A stretch of DNA of 64,000 nt from Streptomyces cucumeris. GTDB taxonomy: Bacteria; Actinomycetota; Actinomycetes; Streptomycetales; Streptomycetaceae. This document shows, piece by piece, positions 54,740-62,978 of this stretch. The stretch covers positions 1 through 64,000 of the forward strand of contig NZ_JANCLX010000015.1 in NCBI RefSeq assembly GCF_024295805.1. Direction: 5' to 3'. The first letter of the stretch is position 1, and each line of letters opens with the position of its first letter. The position numbers and the translations under genes were made by a program. Below the pieces are notes generated by a model, which was not told the DNA's origin, did not search any database, and was given only the letters and a program-made list of their open reading frames with translations.

Positions 54740-56044
54740 TCACCTCGGTGGCGCGTGGCCGACGGTCTCCTGGTGCTCCTCGCGCACGCTCCGCCGCGCC
54801 TCGGGGCGCCGTGGCCGTCCGATCAGCACCGCCAGGTGCACGGCGAGCATCACCGCGCCGGTCACCGCGGCGCTGTGCCACAGCAGGGCGTCCATCCGGC
54901 CCGCCGAGAGGTACGCGCCCGCCGCCACCGCCACCAGCGCGCACACCGCGCGGTCGATGATGCTCTCCACCGACAGCAGGGTGGCCCGCGGAGCGCCGGG
55001 CGGCACCGCGTCGTTCACCAGCTTGCGCTGGATCGGATAGGCGAAACCGGTGACCGCCGAGAACAGACAGAGCAGCGCGATCGCCGCCATCGGCCCGCCG
55101 AGGGTGATCCCGGCCAGGGACACCGCCATCGCCAGGCTCAGTACGGACACCATCGTCAGCGGTCTGAGCTTGCGGCCCAGCCACTGCGGCCGGGCGGCGC
55201 CCACGGCCTCGGCCACCGTCACCGCCGCCAGCACACTGCCGTGCGAGGTCTCCGGGATGCCCTGGTCGATCAGGATCGGCTGGAACAGGTTCACCTGGCA
55301 GATCCGGGAGAGCGTGAAGACCGCCACCCCCTGCACCATCACCAGGGCCAGCCAGGGCGAGCGGCGTACGTGGCGCAGCGCGCCCCCGGCCTCCTTCCAC
55401 ACCCCCGACCGGCGTTCACCGGTCCCGGCACCGGCCAGCCGGGGCAGCGCCATGACACACGCCAGGGACGCCGCGGCGCTGGCGGCGCTGAGCACGTACG
55501 GCGTGGGCCGGGACAGCGCCATCAGCGGTCCCACCAGCGGCCAGCACACCACCTTCGCGGCGAGACCCAGGGCCCGTGCGGTCCCTTCGGCGCGCAGGTA
55601 GTGGTCGTCCGCGCCCTCCGCGTGCAGCGCGTCGTAGAGGTACGCGCTGGCCGCGCCCGAGGTGAGGGAGCGGCCGGCGGCGATGGCCAGGAAGTGCACC
55701 AGGAAACCGGTGTAGTCGGGGGAGAGGACCGGGGCCAGATTGGCCGCGGTCATCACCACCGCGCCCGCACGCAGACAGTTGCGGGCGCCGATCCGGTCGG
55801 CGATCAGCCCGGTCGGGATCTCGAACAGGCAGAACGCGATGTAGTAGATGGACTGGATGCCGAAGATCTGGGCGTCCGAGAGTCCGGCCTCCCGCTGGTA
55901 GGCGTAGAAGACCGGCATCCACCACAGCAGGTTGAACAGGAGCTGGAAACCGTTGTTGAGCGCGATGACCCGGCGGGCCCCGGGGTTGAGCGGGGTCCGC
56001 CCCTCCGCCGGGGACCGGCGGAGGAACGGTATACGGCCCCTCAC
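54740..56044 (-). CDS. MFS transporter
   Basis: 434 residues from GTG 56044, which overlaps the stop of the dikinase gene (GTGA); a longer frame upstream is ignored for that reason. About twelve hydrophobic segments, with the cytoplasmic loop motif GLIADRIGARNCLRAGA between helices 2 and 3 typical of the drug-export branch of the major facilitator superfamily. As last gene of a biosynthetic-looking operon it probably exports the product and gives self-protection, as BacE does for bacilysin. Confidence 0.93.
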   Translation of the reverse strand: MRGRIPFLRRSPAEGRTPLNPGARRVIALNNGFQLLFNLLWWMPVFYAYQREAGLSDAQIFGIQSIYYIAFCLFEIPTGLIADRIGARNCLRAGAVVMTAANLAPVLSPDYTGFLVHFLAIAAGRSLTSGAASAYLYDALHAEGADDHYLRAEGTARALGLAAKVVCWPLVGPLMALSRPTPYVLSAASAAASLACVMALPRLAGAGTGERRSGVWKEAGGALRHVRRSPWLALVMVQGVAVFTLSRICQVNLFQPILIDQGIPETSHGSVLAAVTVAEAVGAARPQWLGRKLRPLTMVSVLSLAMAVSLAGITLGGPMAAIALLCLFSAVTGFAYPIQRKLVNDAVPPGAPRATLLSVESIIDRAVCALVAVAAGAYLSAGRMDALLWHSAAVTGAVMLAVHLAVLIGRPRRPEARRSVREEHQETVGHAPPR

Positions 56045-58047
56045 AGCGCGTACGGGCGGAGCTGGACCAGCCGGAAGCCGCCCTCGTCGGTCATCAGCCA
56101 CTCGATGTCCAGCGGATCGTCCGGATCGTCCGAGAAGTGCGACTGGAGCAGCCGGCCGGTGAGCGCCAGGTCCGCCAGCCGTGCCCGCGCCGCCGCGGGC
56201 AGATCCTCACCGGACGAGCCGAGGTCCACGGTGCGGCCCCCGCCCTCCACGGTGTTGTACAGGTACTGCAGCGGCAGCGCCGTACCGTCCACCACGCTCT
56301 CGGGTGAGCCGGGGGTGCAGTTGATGTACACGTTGCGGAAGTCCTCGCGGCGGGTCGGGTTGCAGGTGACCAGCACCCCGCCCAGCTCGGCCGGGGTGTA
56401 CTCCTGGACGATGACACCCATGTAGGTGTCGTCCAGCGAGATGCCCGCCTCGTGGCGCAGCCGTACGCTCCGCGGTGACAGCAGCGAGGCCCACACCTGC
56501 CGTACCGCGTCCAGGAGTTCATCCGTGCCGTGCACCGTGGTGATGGAGTCGTAGACCCCCGCGGCGGAGAACCCGGGCAGATCCTCGGCGTTGGAGGAGG
56601 ACCGCACCACCAGCCGCCTGCGGCACGCGCTGTCCGGGAACGGGCCGGTGATCCGCGCCGCCACCTCATCCGGCACCGGGGTGCCGCGCACGAGCTGCTG
56701 GAGGCTCAGGCACAGCGGGTCCAGCACATCGGTGGCCCCCAGCTCCAGCGCCATCTTCAGCTTGCCGATGCCCTGCTGGAGGGCGGGCGAGGAGATCAGG
56801 AACCGGTGCTGGAGGGCGAACGGCAGCGCCACGCCGTCCGGCGCGGTGACGGTGGCGGCCACGAACTCCGAGGCCGCCTGGCGCAGCGCCTCCGGATCGG
56901 GTGACGCGGTCAGCCGGGAGGCGAGATGGCCGTACAGATCCTTCCGGGGCGGCCGGGACCGTCCGTAGAAGGCGGTGAGATCTGCGGTCCGGCTGTCCAG
57001 TACGTGGTGGAGTTCCCCGAGGTTGGCCGCCTTGGTGCCGTAGCGGTCGTGGTCCTCGCGGCGCAGCCGGCGCAGCTCCAGGACGGGTACGTCCTCCAGG
57101 AGCGGCGGCTCCAGCCGGATCCGCTGCTGGTGCCACGCGGGCTCCGCCAGTTCGGGCACCTCGTGCAGCCGGACCAGGCTCACCTCGTCGTCCCGGACCC
57201 GGTAGCGGACCCAGGACCCGTCAAGGCCCTCCGCCTCCACCAGCCGCGCCAGATCGCGCACGATGGCGTTGGGGATGCCCCAGCCGGAGGCCAGCACATT
57301 GGTGTGGGACAGCGGGGTGATGGGGGCGGCGTTGATGAATCCGGCCACCCTCGGGACGTCGTCCGGCAGACAGTCCATGGCCACGATGTCCGACCAGCCG
57401 AGCCCCGACGCGTGGGCGCGGTACTCCTCCGGCGAACGGAACCAGCGCAGCCGTCCGATGGCCTCACCGGTGTTCAGCGGGGTGCGCGGGCGGCTGACGA
57501 ACAGCTCATGGCTGAGGATGCGCGGTAGCCGTACGTCGCTCACCGGGGCGAGCGCGGCCTCCTGGGCGTGGTTGGCGGGTTTCAGCAGCAGCGGCAGCCG
57601 CCCGTCCACCCGCTCCCGCACGAAGTCGTAGAACTCCTGGAGCAGCGGGCCGTCCATGGTGTCGGCCTCGGTGGTCTCCAGCACCAGGAACGGCCGCTCC
57701 CGGCCCTCGGCGTCCTCGTCGGCGTGCAGCGAGAGCACACCGAGCAGGAAACGGCGGCCGGGGTCGGTGTACACCGAGGCGTTGAACGCGTCCAGCCGGG
57801 CGTCCAGTTCATCGAGGTCCATCCCGAGGATGCGGGTGGCCACGTAGTTGACGTGGAACGGGTGGACGGCGGTGTCCAGCAGATGCCAGGTGTGCTCGGT
57901 GCGGTCGACCACCACCTTCAGATAGGGGTGCCCCGCCAGCACTCCGGACAGGGTCCGGAACAGCGGGAGCGACAGGTTCTCGCCGACCACGGTGGCATCG
58001 GTGCCGGGCGCGGCGGCCGGGCTGGAGAACGCGGTGATACCGGTCAT
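56041..58047 (-). CDS. PEP/pyruvate-binding (PPDK N-domain) protein with N-terminal phosphohistidine-like domain
   Basis: 668 residues from ATG 58047, which shares one base with the ligase stop (TGATG). Residues about 1-200 are unassigned. Residues 240-262 (ITPLSHTNVLASGWGIPNA) match the swivelling phosphohistidine motif of PEP-utilising enzymes, with candidate His248. From about 335 to the end lies a PPDK-type ATP-grasp (GTKAANLGEL, RSSSNAEDLPGFSAAGVYDS at 482-501, DIEWLMTDEGGFRLVQLRP). The order His domain then ATP domain is the reverse of PPDK and PEP synthase but the same as plant glucan water dikinases. It should transfer a phosphate from ATP through His to a small substrate; which one is unknown. 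Operon context suggests the product or a precursor of the ligase. Confidence 0.88.
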   Translation of the reverse strand: MTGITAFSSPAAAPGTDATVVGENLSLPLFRTLSGVLAGHPYLKVVVDRTEHTWHLLDTAVHPFHVNYVATRILGMDLDELDARLDAFNASVYTDPGRRFLLGVLSLHADEDAEGRERPFLVLETTEADTMDGPLLQEFYDFVRERVDGRLPLLLKPANHAQEAALAPVSDVRLPRILSHELFVSRPRTPLNTGEAIGRLRWFRSPEEYRAHASGLGWSDIVAMDCLPDDVPRVAGFINAAPITPLSHTNVLASGWGIPNAIVRDLARLVEAEGLDGSWVRYRVRDDEVSLVRLHEVPELAEPAWHQQRIRLEPPLLEDVPVLELRRLRREDHDRYGTKAANLGELHHVLDSRTADLTAFYGRSRPPRKDLYGHLASRLTASPDPEALRQAASEFVAATVTAPDGVALPFALQHRFLISSPALQQGIGKLKMALELGATDVLDPLCLSLQQLVRGTPVPDEVAARITGPFPDSACRRRLVVRSSSNAEDLPGFSAAGVYDSITTVHGTDELLDAVRQVWASLLSPRSVRLRHEAGISLDDTYMGVIVQEYTPAELGGVLVTCNPTRREDFRNVYINCTPGSPESVVDGTALPLQYLYNTVEGGGRTVDLGSSGEDLPAAARARLADLALTGRLLQSHFSDDPDDPLDIEWLMTDEGGFRLVQLRPYAL

Positions 58048-59429
58048 CAGGGCCTCCCGGTGGCCGGGACGGGCGGAAGGGCGGTGGGCAGGGCGTCGTT
58101 GAGTCTCTCGAAGTCCCTGATCACCGTGACCGGATCGTCGGCGACCAGCAGACACAGCGCCGCCATGGTGTTCGCGCCCGCCGCCGGGTCGTAGACCGGC
58201 ACCGGGGTGCCGTCCGGCAGCGAATGCTCGGCCACTTTCGTCAGCCGCGCCCCGGTGGATATCAGCTCCGAGCGCTGGACGGCGGAGAAGTCCCACAGCC
58301 GCCGGTCCGGCCACGGCGCGCCGGAGCCGTCCACGGCCAGCACCACCAGCGATCCGGCCGCGCCCTTGGCGTCCGCGGCGCCCAGCACCGAACCCGGCCC
58401 CGGATCCGGCCAGTCGACCTCACGGCCGAGCAGCCGGTCGATCAGCATGCCGATGACATCCACCCCGAAGACGTCCTCGATCTGCGGGACGGTCATCGCG
58501 CCGCCGAACCGGGCGGCGGTCTCGATGACCCACATCTCCCCGTCCGCGCCCAGCTTGATCTCGGTGTGGGTGCCGCAGGTGCGCAAGCCCAGTGCATCCA
58601 CGGCGGCCGCCGCGAGCTCCACCACCTTCCGCTGGGCATCCTCGGGGAGCAGCGCCGGGGTGATGGCGGCGCGCTCGGTGAACGGTTCGATGGTGGGCAT
58701 CCGCCCGCTCAGGCACACCGGATGGTAGACACCATCGGCCACCACGCCCTCGACACTGACGTAGTCACCCCATCCGGGCTCCTCGAACCAGTCCTCCGCC
58801 GTGCCCGTCACGATCTGCTCCACCAGGAAGTCCGCGTCGGCACCGGCCACATGGAGCTCGGCGTAGCCCTGACGGGCGGACTCCTCCATCACCTCGCGGG
58901 CCCGTGCCCAGGCGGGCGCGATGTCCTCCGGCCCGCGCAGGATCTGATGGGCGGTCGACCCGGCACTCCAGGCGGCCTTCATCAGCATCGGGTACGGGAT
59001 CTCGGCGGCGGCCTCGTGCAGATCGCGCTCGGTGGCCACGGAGCGGAACCGCGGCTGGGACACCCCGTGGGCGTCCCAGGTGCGGCGCATCATTCGCTTG
59101 TCGCGGGCCAGTACGCAGTGCGCACCGGCCCCGGCCAGGCCCAGCCGTTCACAGGCGTCGGCCACGGCCACCACGGCGTACTCGGACGGGGTGAACACCG
59201 CGTCGGCGCCCACGGCCTGTGCCTGAGCCGTGATCAGCGCCACGAGATCCTGGGACGCGGTGTCCGCGGGGGCGACCACCGAGGCGCAGAGCCGGGTGAC
59301 CACATCGCGGGCGGAGGGCGGAAGGGGACTGAGCACGAGCAGATGCACTTCGGCCTTCGCGGCGACCCGGGACAGCGCGTATTCCAGCGGAGGCCCGCCC
59401 TTGGCGTAGACAAACAGCACCTTACTCAC
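58047..59429 (-). CDS. ATP-grasp amino-acid ligase (BacD-like)
   Basis: 460-residue ATP-grasp ligase, GTG 59429 with GAGGAG about 11 bases upstream. It matches the bacilysin L-amino-acid ligase BacD closely in several places: ACERLGLAGAGA, the GDYVSVEGVVADGVYHPV loop, ITPALLPEDAQRKVVE, THTEIKL and IETAARFGGAM, followed by VFGVDVIGMLIDRLLG. Metal- and phosphate-binding Glu and Arg of the ATP-grasp are in place. Such enzymes join two amino acids (or an amino acid and an acid) through an acyl phosphate. First gene of the three-gene operon and divergent from a PAS-LuxR regulator. Substrates cannot be read from sequence. Confidence 0.92.
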   Translation of the reverse strand: MSKVLFVYAKGGPPLEYALSRVAAKAEVHLLVLSPLPPSARDVVTRLCASVVAPADTASQDLVALITAQAQAVGADAVFTPSEYAVVAVADACERLGLAGAGAHCVLARDKRMMRRTWDAHGVSQPRFRSVATERDLHEAAAEIPYPMLMKAAWSAGSTAHQILRGPEDIAPAWARAREVMEESARQGYAELHVAGADADFLVEQIVTGTAEDWFEEPGWGDYVSVEGVVADGVYHPVCLSGRMPTIEPFTERAAITPALLPEDAQRKVVELAAAAVDALGLRTCGTHTEIKLGADGEMWVIETAARFGGAMTVPQIEDVFGVDVIGMLIDRLLGREVDWPDPGPGSVLGAADAKGAAGSLVVLAVDGSGAPWPDRRLWDFSAVQRSELISTGARLTKVAEHSLPDGTPVPVYDPAAGANTMAALCLLVADDPVTVIRDFERLNDALPTALPPVPATGRP

Positions 59430-59562
59430 AGATAACGACTCCTCGGTTCAGAGTTTCTCGATGGCTCAGCGAAAGCCGGCGGGCTGGCACATCCGCCGCG
59501 ATCCGGGCTCATCAAGCGAACCAGTCGGGCACCACGCTTACCCACCGAACGGGGGGTGGGCG

Positions 59563-59580
59563 CTCAGGCAAATGCCTGAG
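59563..59580. promoter_or_regulatory. 18-bp dyad operator candidate
   Basis: CTCAGGCAAATGCCTGAG: 8-bp perfect arms around AA, lying in the middle of the 318-bp divergent region (134 bp from the ligase start, 167 bp from the regulator start). The CT...AG-bounded palindrome resembles in shape the 16-bp boxes known for PAS-LuxR regulators, and the neighbouring gene encodes such a regulator. Confidence 0.68.
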
Positions 59581-59661
59581 TGTCACGAGTGGTTCACGGT
59601 GAGCGAGGACCCTGGGTGTGGGTTTCGGCCCTTCTCGGCCCCTGGTGCGTTCCGGCCGGTT

Positions 59662-59681
59662 ACGGTGCATGCACGCACCGT
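59662..59681. promoter_or_regulatory. Second inverted repeat in the divergent region
   Basis: ACGGTGC (59662-59668) and GCACCGT (59675-59681) form a perfect 7-bp dyad around ATGCAC, 66 bp before the regulator start. Possible operator in the regulator's own promoter. Confidence 0.45.
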
Positions 59682-59747
59682 GCCTGGGCAAGCCTTGGCC
59701 ATGCCTTCGGCGGTCGATGCCCGGAGGCCGGACCGGAAAGGCGGCTG

Positions 59748-61070
59748 GTGTCCGATATGGGCCTGAGTACGCTGTTGGAGCGCATGCCCGTGTCATGGTG
59801 GGAAGCCGATGAGGGGCTGCGCATCGTCAACTGCGGCGGGGGCGCGTTCCATGACCCCGGCACCGCGCAGCGGTTCGTCGACAGCCTCGGCGGCGCGGAC
59901 GGCGGTCCGGCGGGGGAGGCGGCCGCGGAGGACCGGGAGGTGGGTATCGACCGCCGTCAGGTCCGGTTCGGCGGGCGGCTGTTCGACGTCACCTCCTACC
60001 CCGGACGGCTGACCGGCGGCCGCCACGGCGGGACCAGCGGACTCGCGGTGGACATCAGCGCCCTGGACGTCGTACGGCGCGACCACACCGCCTTCACCGA
60101 CTTCGCGGACTACGCGCCCGCCGCCGCCTTCATCCGTGACGCCCACGGCCGCTACCTGTGGGCCAACCACGCCTACGCCCATCTGTACGGCACCACCGCC
60201 GAAGCCGTGATCGGCAGCAGCGTCACCGACTTCGACGCCCCCGAGGACGTGGCCACCTTCCAGACCCTGGACCGGCAGGTGCTCAGCTCCGGCCGGCCGG
60301 TGCGGCACACCATCAGCTACCACCGTCCCGACGGCAGTCCCGGACGCGCGGTCGGCCACCGCTTCCCGGTGGCCGAGGACGGCCGGACCTGTGTGGCCGG
60401 GATCTACATCGACATCACCGACTACACCCTCGCCCTCAGCCAGCGGCGCGCCGCCGAGGAGGACCTCCAGGCGCTCAGCGAACACAGCGGTCTGCCCTGT
60501 GCGCTGCTCTCCACCGGTGGCCGAATACGCCGGGTCAGCGCCTCGGCCGCCGAGTTGCTGCGGATGCATGTCCCCGATCTGCTCGGCCGTCCCGCCCACG
60601 GCTTCCTCGCCCCCCACGACGACCTGGCCGAACTGCGCCACGCCTGGCGGGACCTGGTGAACCGGCGCCGGCGCCGGGTGCAGACCTCCGCGGTCTTCCT
60701 CGACGCGCGCGGCGAGGAATGGCGGGCCCGGGTGCTGCTCACCGCCGTCAGCAGCGGTTCCCGGCGGGCCCGTGGTGTCTGGGCGGTGCTGCCCCACCAC
60801 ACGCTGCCGCACCGGCCGCTGCCGCCGCTCACCGCCGCGCAGTTGCGCATCCTCACCCTGCTCTCCGCAGGACACGGCAACAACGAGATCGCCGCCTCGC
60901 TCCGGCTCTCCCGGCAGACCCTGGACTACCACCTCGGCCGGCTGCGCGAGCTGCTGGAGGCACCCACCCGGCTGGCCCTGGTCAGCCGGGCCTATGTGCT
61001 GGGCATCCTCGATCCGCAGGCGTGGCCGCCGCGCTCGGCGGTCGGCTTCCGCCCGGCCGGTCCCGGTTGA
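59748..61070 (+). CDS. PAS-domain LuxR-family regulator
   Basis: 440 residues from GTG 59748 with GGAAAGG six bases upstream; ATG 59757 is an alternative. A short N-terminal sensory region is followed by a clear PAS domain (about 115-225: YAPAAAFIRDAHGRYLWANHAYAHLYGTTAE, ending VAGIYIDITDYT), a second PAS-like region (about 240-345) and a C-terminal LuxR helix-turn-helix (LTAAQLRILTLLSAGHGNNEIAASLRLSRQTLDYHLGRLRELL). No phospho-acceptor receiver, so it senses a small molecule or redox state through PAS. Divergent from the ligase operon and probably controls it. Confidence 0.92.
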   Translation: MSDMGLSTLLERMPVSWWEADEGLRIVNCGGGAFHDPGTAQRFVDSLGGADGGPAGEAAAEDREVGIDRRQVRFGGRLFDVTSYPGRLTGGRHGGTSGLAVDISALDVVRRDHTAFTDFADYAPAAAFIRDAHGRYLWANHAYAHLYGTTAEAVIGSSVTDFDAPEDVATFQTLDRQVLSSGRPVRHTISYHRPDGSPGRAVGHRFPVAEDGRTCVAGIYIDITDYTLALSQRRAAEEDLQALSEHSGLPCALLSTGGRIRRVSASAAELLRMHVPDLLGRPAHGFLAPHDDLAELRHAWRDLVNRRRRRVQTSAVFLDARGEEWRARVLLTAVSSGSRRARGVWAVLPHHTLPHRPLPPLTAAQLRILTLLSAGHGNNEIAASLRLSRQTLDYHLGRLRELLEAPTRLALVSRAYVLGILDPQAWPPRSAVGFRPAGPG

Positions 61071-61287
61071 GCCCGGGTTGCCCCCGGTTGAACGTGATTC
61101 ACGCTGGTTGACCCCCTGAGGCCCGCACGGAACCCGGCCGGTTCTCACCGGAAAGGGCCCCCAGTGTGGGGTGGTTCACAGCGCCTCCACCCCATCTCCT
61201 GAATGAATTCCTGTTATCCGCTGTCCCGGCCCGGGTCTCCCCCAGTGCCAGGACGACGAGTCAAGCTCAGGAAGAGGGGCGCTGAGA

Positions 61288-62976
61288 GTGAGCAGCGAGG
61301 TCGGAGCAGAGGTCATCGAGGCCGCACGGTCCGGTGACCCGGCGGCGCAGGATCAGCTCGTCAGCGCGTATCTGCCGCTGGTCTACAACGTCGTCGGCCG
61401 CGCCCTGAAGGGGCACGCCGACGTCGACGACGTGGTGCAGGACACCATGATCCGGGCCCTCGGCGGGCTCGGCGGGCTGCGCGACACCTCCGCCTGCCGC
61501 TCCTGGCTCGTGGCGATCGCGATGAACCAGGTACGCCGCCACTGGCGGGAGCGGCAGGACGCACCCGTCGGCGGTCTGGGGGAGGTGCACGAGATGCCCG
61601 GACCCGAGCCCGACTTCGCCGATCTGACGATCGTGCGGCTGGGTCTCGAAGGCCAGCGCAGGGAGGTCGCCGAGGCGACGCGCTGGCTCGACGACAGCGA
61701 GCAGGAGGTGCTGTCGCTGTGGTGGCTGGAGGCCGGGGGTGAACTGACCCGTGCCGAGGTGGCCGCCGCGCTCGACCTCTCACCGCAGCACACCGCCGTC
61801 CGCGTACAGCGCACCAAGGACCAGCTGGAGACCGCGCGGGTGGTGGTGCGCGCCCTGTCCACCACCCCGCGCTGCCGTGAGCTGTGGCAGCTCACCGGCA
61901 TCTGGGACGGCCGCCCGTCCGCGCTGTGGCGGAAGCGAATATCCCGCCACGCCCGCGGCTGCGCCGAGTGCTCCGGCCACTGGTCCGGACTGGTCCCGGC
62001 CGAGGGGCTGCTCGTCGGCCTCGGGCTGGTGCCGGTGGCGGGTGCGCTGGTGGGCTGGCGCGCGAGCGCGGCCGCCGCCGCGCACCACCCCATGGACCCG
62101 GCCGGAGCGGCCACCCCCGGCGACGCCTGGACGCATACGGCGGACACCACGGTGCTCCCGACGGTGGACACCGGCGCGGCACATGCCCAGGGCGGTGCGC
62201 ATGCCGCAGGCGGCGGGGCGCGCGGCGCCCGGCACCGGGCCCGCAAACCGTCGAGAGCGGCCCGCGCCACCGGGGTCGCCGCGCTCGCGCTGGCCGTCGG
62301 AGGCGCGGCGCTGCTCTTCGAACTCCCCAAGGACAAGGGCCACGACGACGCCGGGGCCAGCCGGACCGCGCTGTCGGAGGAGGACACCCCCGCCACCGAC
62401 GAGCCCACCCCCGACCGCACCACCACCCGGCCCGCCAGCCGCAAGGAGAGCCCGACCCGGCACCCGGTCAAGAAGAAGCCCCGCGCTTCCAAGCCCGCCG
62501 CGTCCCCCAGCACCAAGGCCCCGACCGCGAAGCCCACCCGCCAGGCCCCGACCACCGCGCCCCCGACCAAGGCCGACCCCCCTCCGAGCAACAGCAGCGC
62601 GTTCGCGCAGCAGGTCATGGAGCTGGTCAACATCGAGCGCGGCAAGGTCGGCTGCTCGCCGGTCCGGCTCAACGACAAGCTGAACTCCGCCGCCCAGGGC
62701 CACTCCGACGACATGGCCGCCCGCGGCTACTTCGACCACACCGCCCCCAACGGCTCCGACCCCGGCGACCGCATCACCGCCGCCGGATACCCGTGGCGTA
62801 CCTACGGCGAGAACATCGCCAAGGGCCAGCAGACCCCGGCCGCGGTCATGGACTCCTGGATGAACAGTCCCGGCCACCGGCAGAACATCCTCAACTGCGA
62901 CTTCACGGAGATGGGTATAGGCGTCAACCGCGGCGGCGGTGGGCCGACCTGGACCCAGGCGTTCGGCGACCGCTGA
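61288..62976 (+). CDS. ECF sigma factor fused to membrane anchor and extracellular CAP domain
   Basis: 562 residues from GTG 61288 (GAAGAGGGG upstream). Residues 10-80 are sigma region 2 (YLPLVYNVVGRALKGHADVDDVVQDT) and 125-185 region 4 (SEQEVLSLWWLEAGGELTRAEVAAALDLS). An H-x3-C-x2-C zinc-type motif (His221, Cys225, Cys228) as in anti-sigma factors follows, then a hydrophobic stretch near 239-257, a clear transmembrane helix near 326-347, a Pro/Thr/Lys-rich linker, and a CAP/SCP-PR1 domain from about 439 (GHSDDMAARGYFDH, SPGHRQNIL). Sigma part in the cytoplasm, CAP part outside, so it may be a self-contained signalling sigma factor released by an outside cue. Confidence 0.93.
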   Translation: MSSEVGAEVIEAARSGDPAAQDQLVSAYLPLVYNVVGRALKGHADVDDVVQDTMIRALGGLGGLRDTSACRSWLVAIAMNQVRRHWRERQDAPVGGLGEVHEMPGPEPDFADLTIVRLGLEGQRREVAEATRWLDDSEQEVLSLWWLEAGGELTRAEVAAALDLSPQHTAVRVQRTKDQLETARVVVRALSTTPRCRELWQLTGIWDGRPSALWRKRISRHARGCAECSGHWSGLVPAEGLLVGLGLVPVAGALVGWRASAAAAAHHPMDPAGAATPGDAWTHTADTTVLPTVDTGAAHAQGGAHAAGGGARGARHRARKPSRAARATGVAALALAVGGAALLFELPKDKGHDDAGASRTALSEEDTPATDEPTPDRTTTRPASRKESPTRHPVKKKPRASKPAASPSTKAPTAKPTRQAPTTAPPTKADPPPSNSSAFAQQVMELVNIERGKVGCSPVRLNDKLNSAAQGHSDDMAARGYFDHTAPNGSDPGDRITAAGYPWRTYGENIAKGQQTPAAVMDSWMNSPGHRQNILNCDFTEMGIGVNRGGGGPTWTQAFGDR

Positions 62977-62978
62977 GG

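Noticed and set aside
58048..58314. N-terminal extension of the dikinase-like protein
   Set aside because: Lies inside the ligase coding region in another frame; the ATG at 58047 coupled to the ligase stop is far better.
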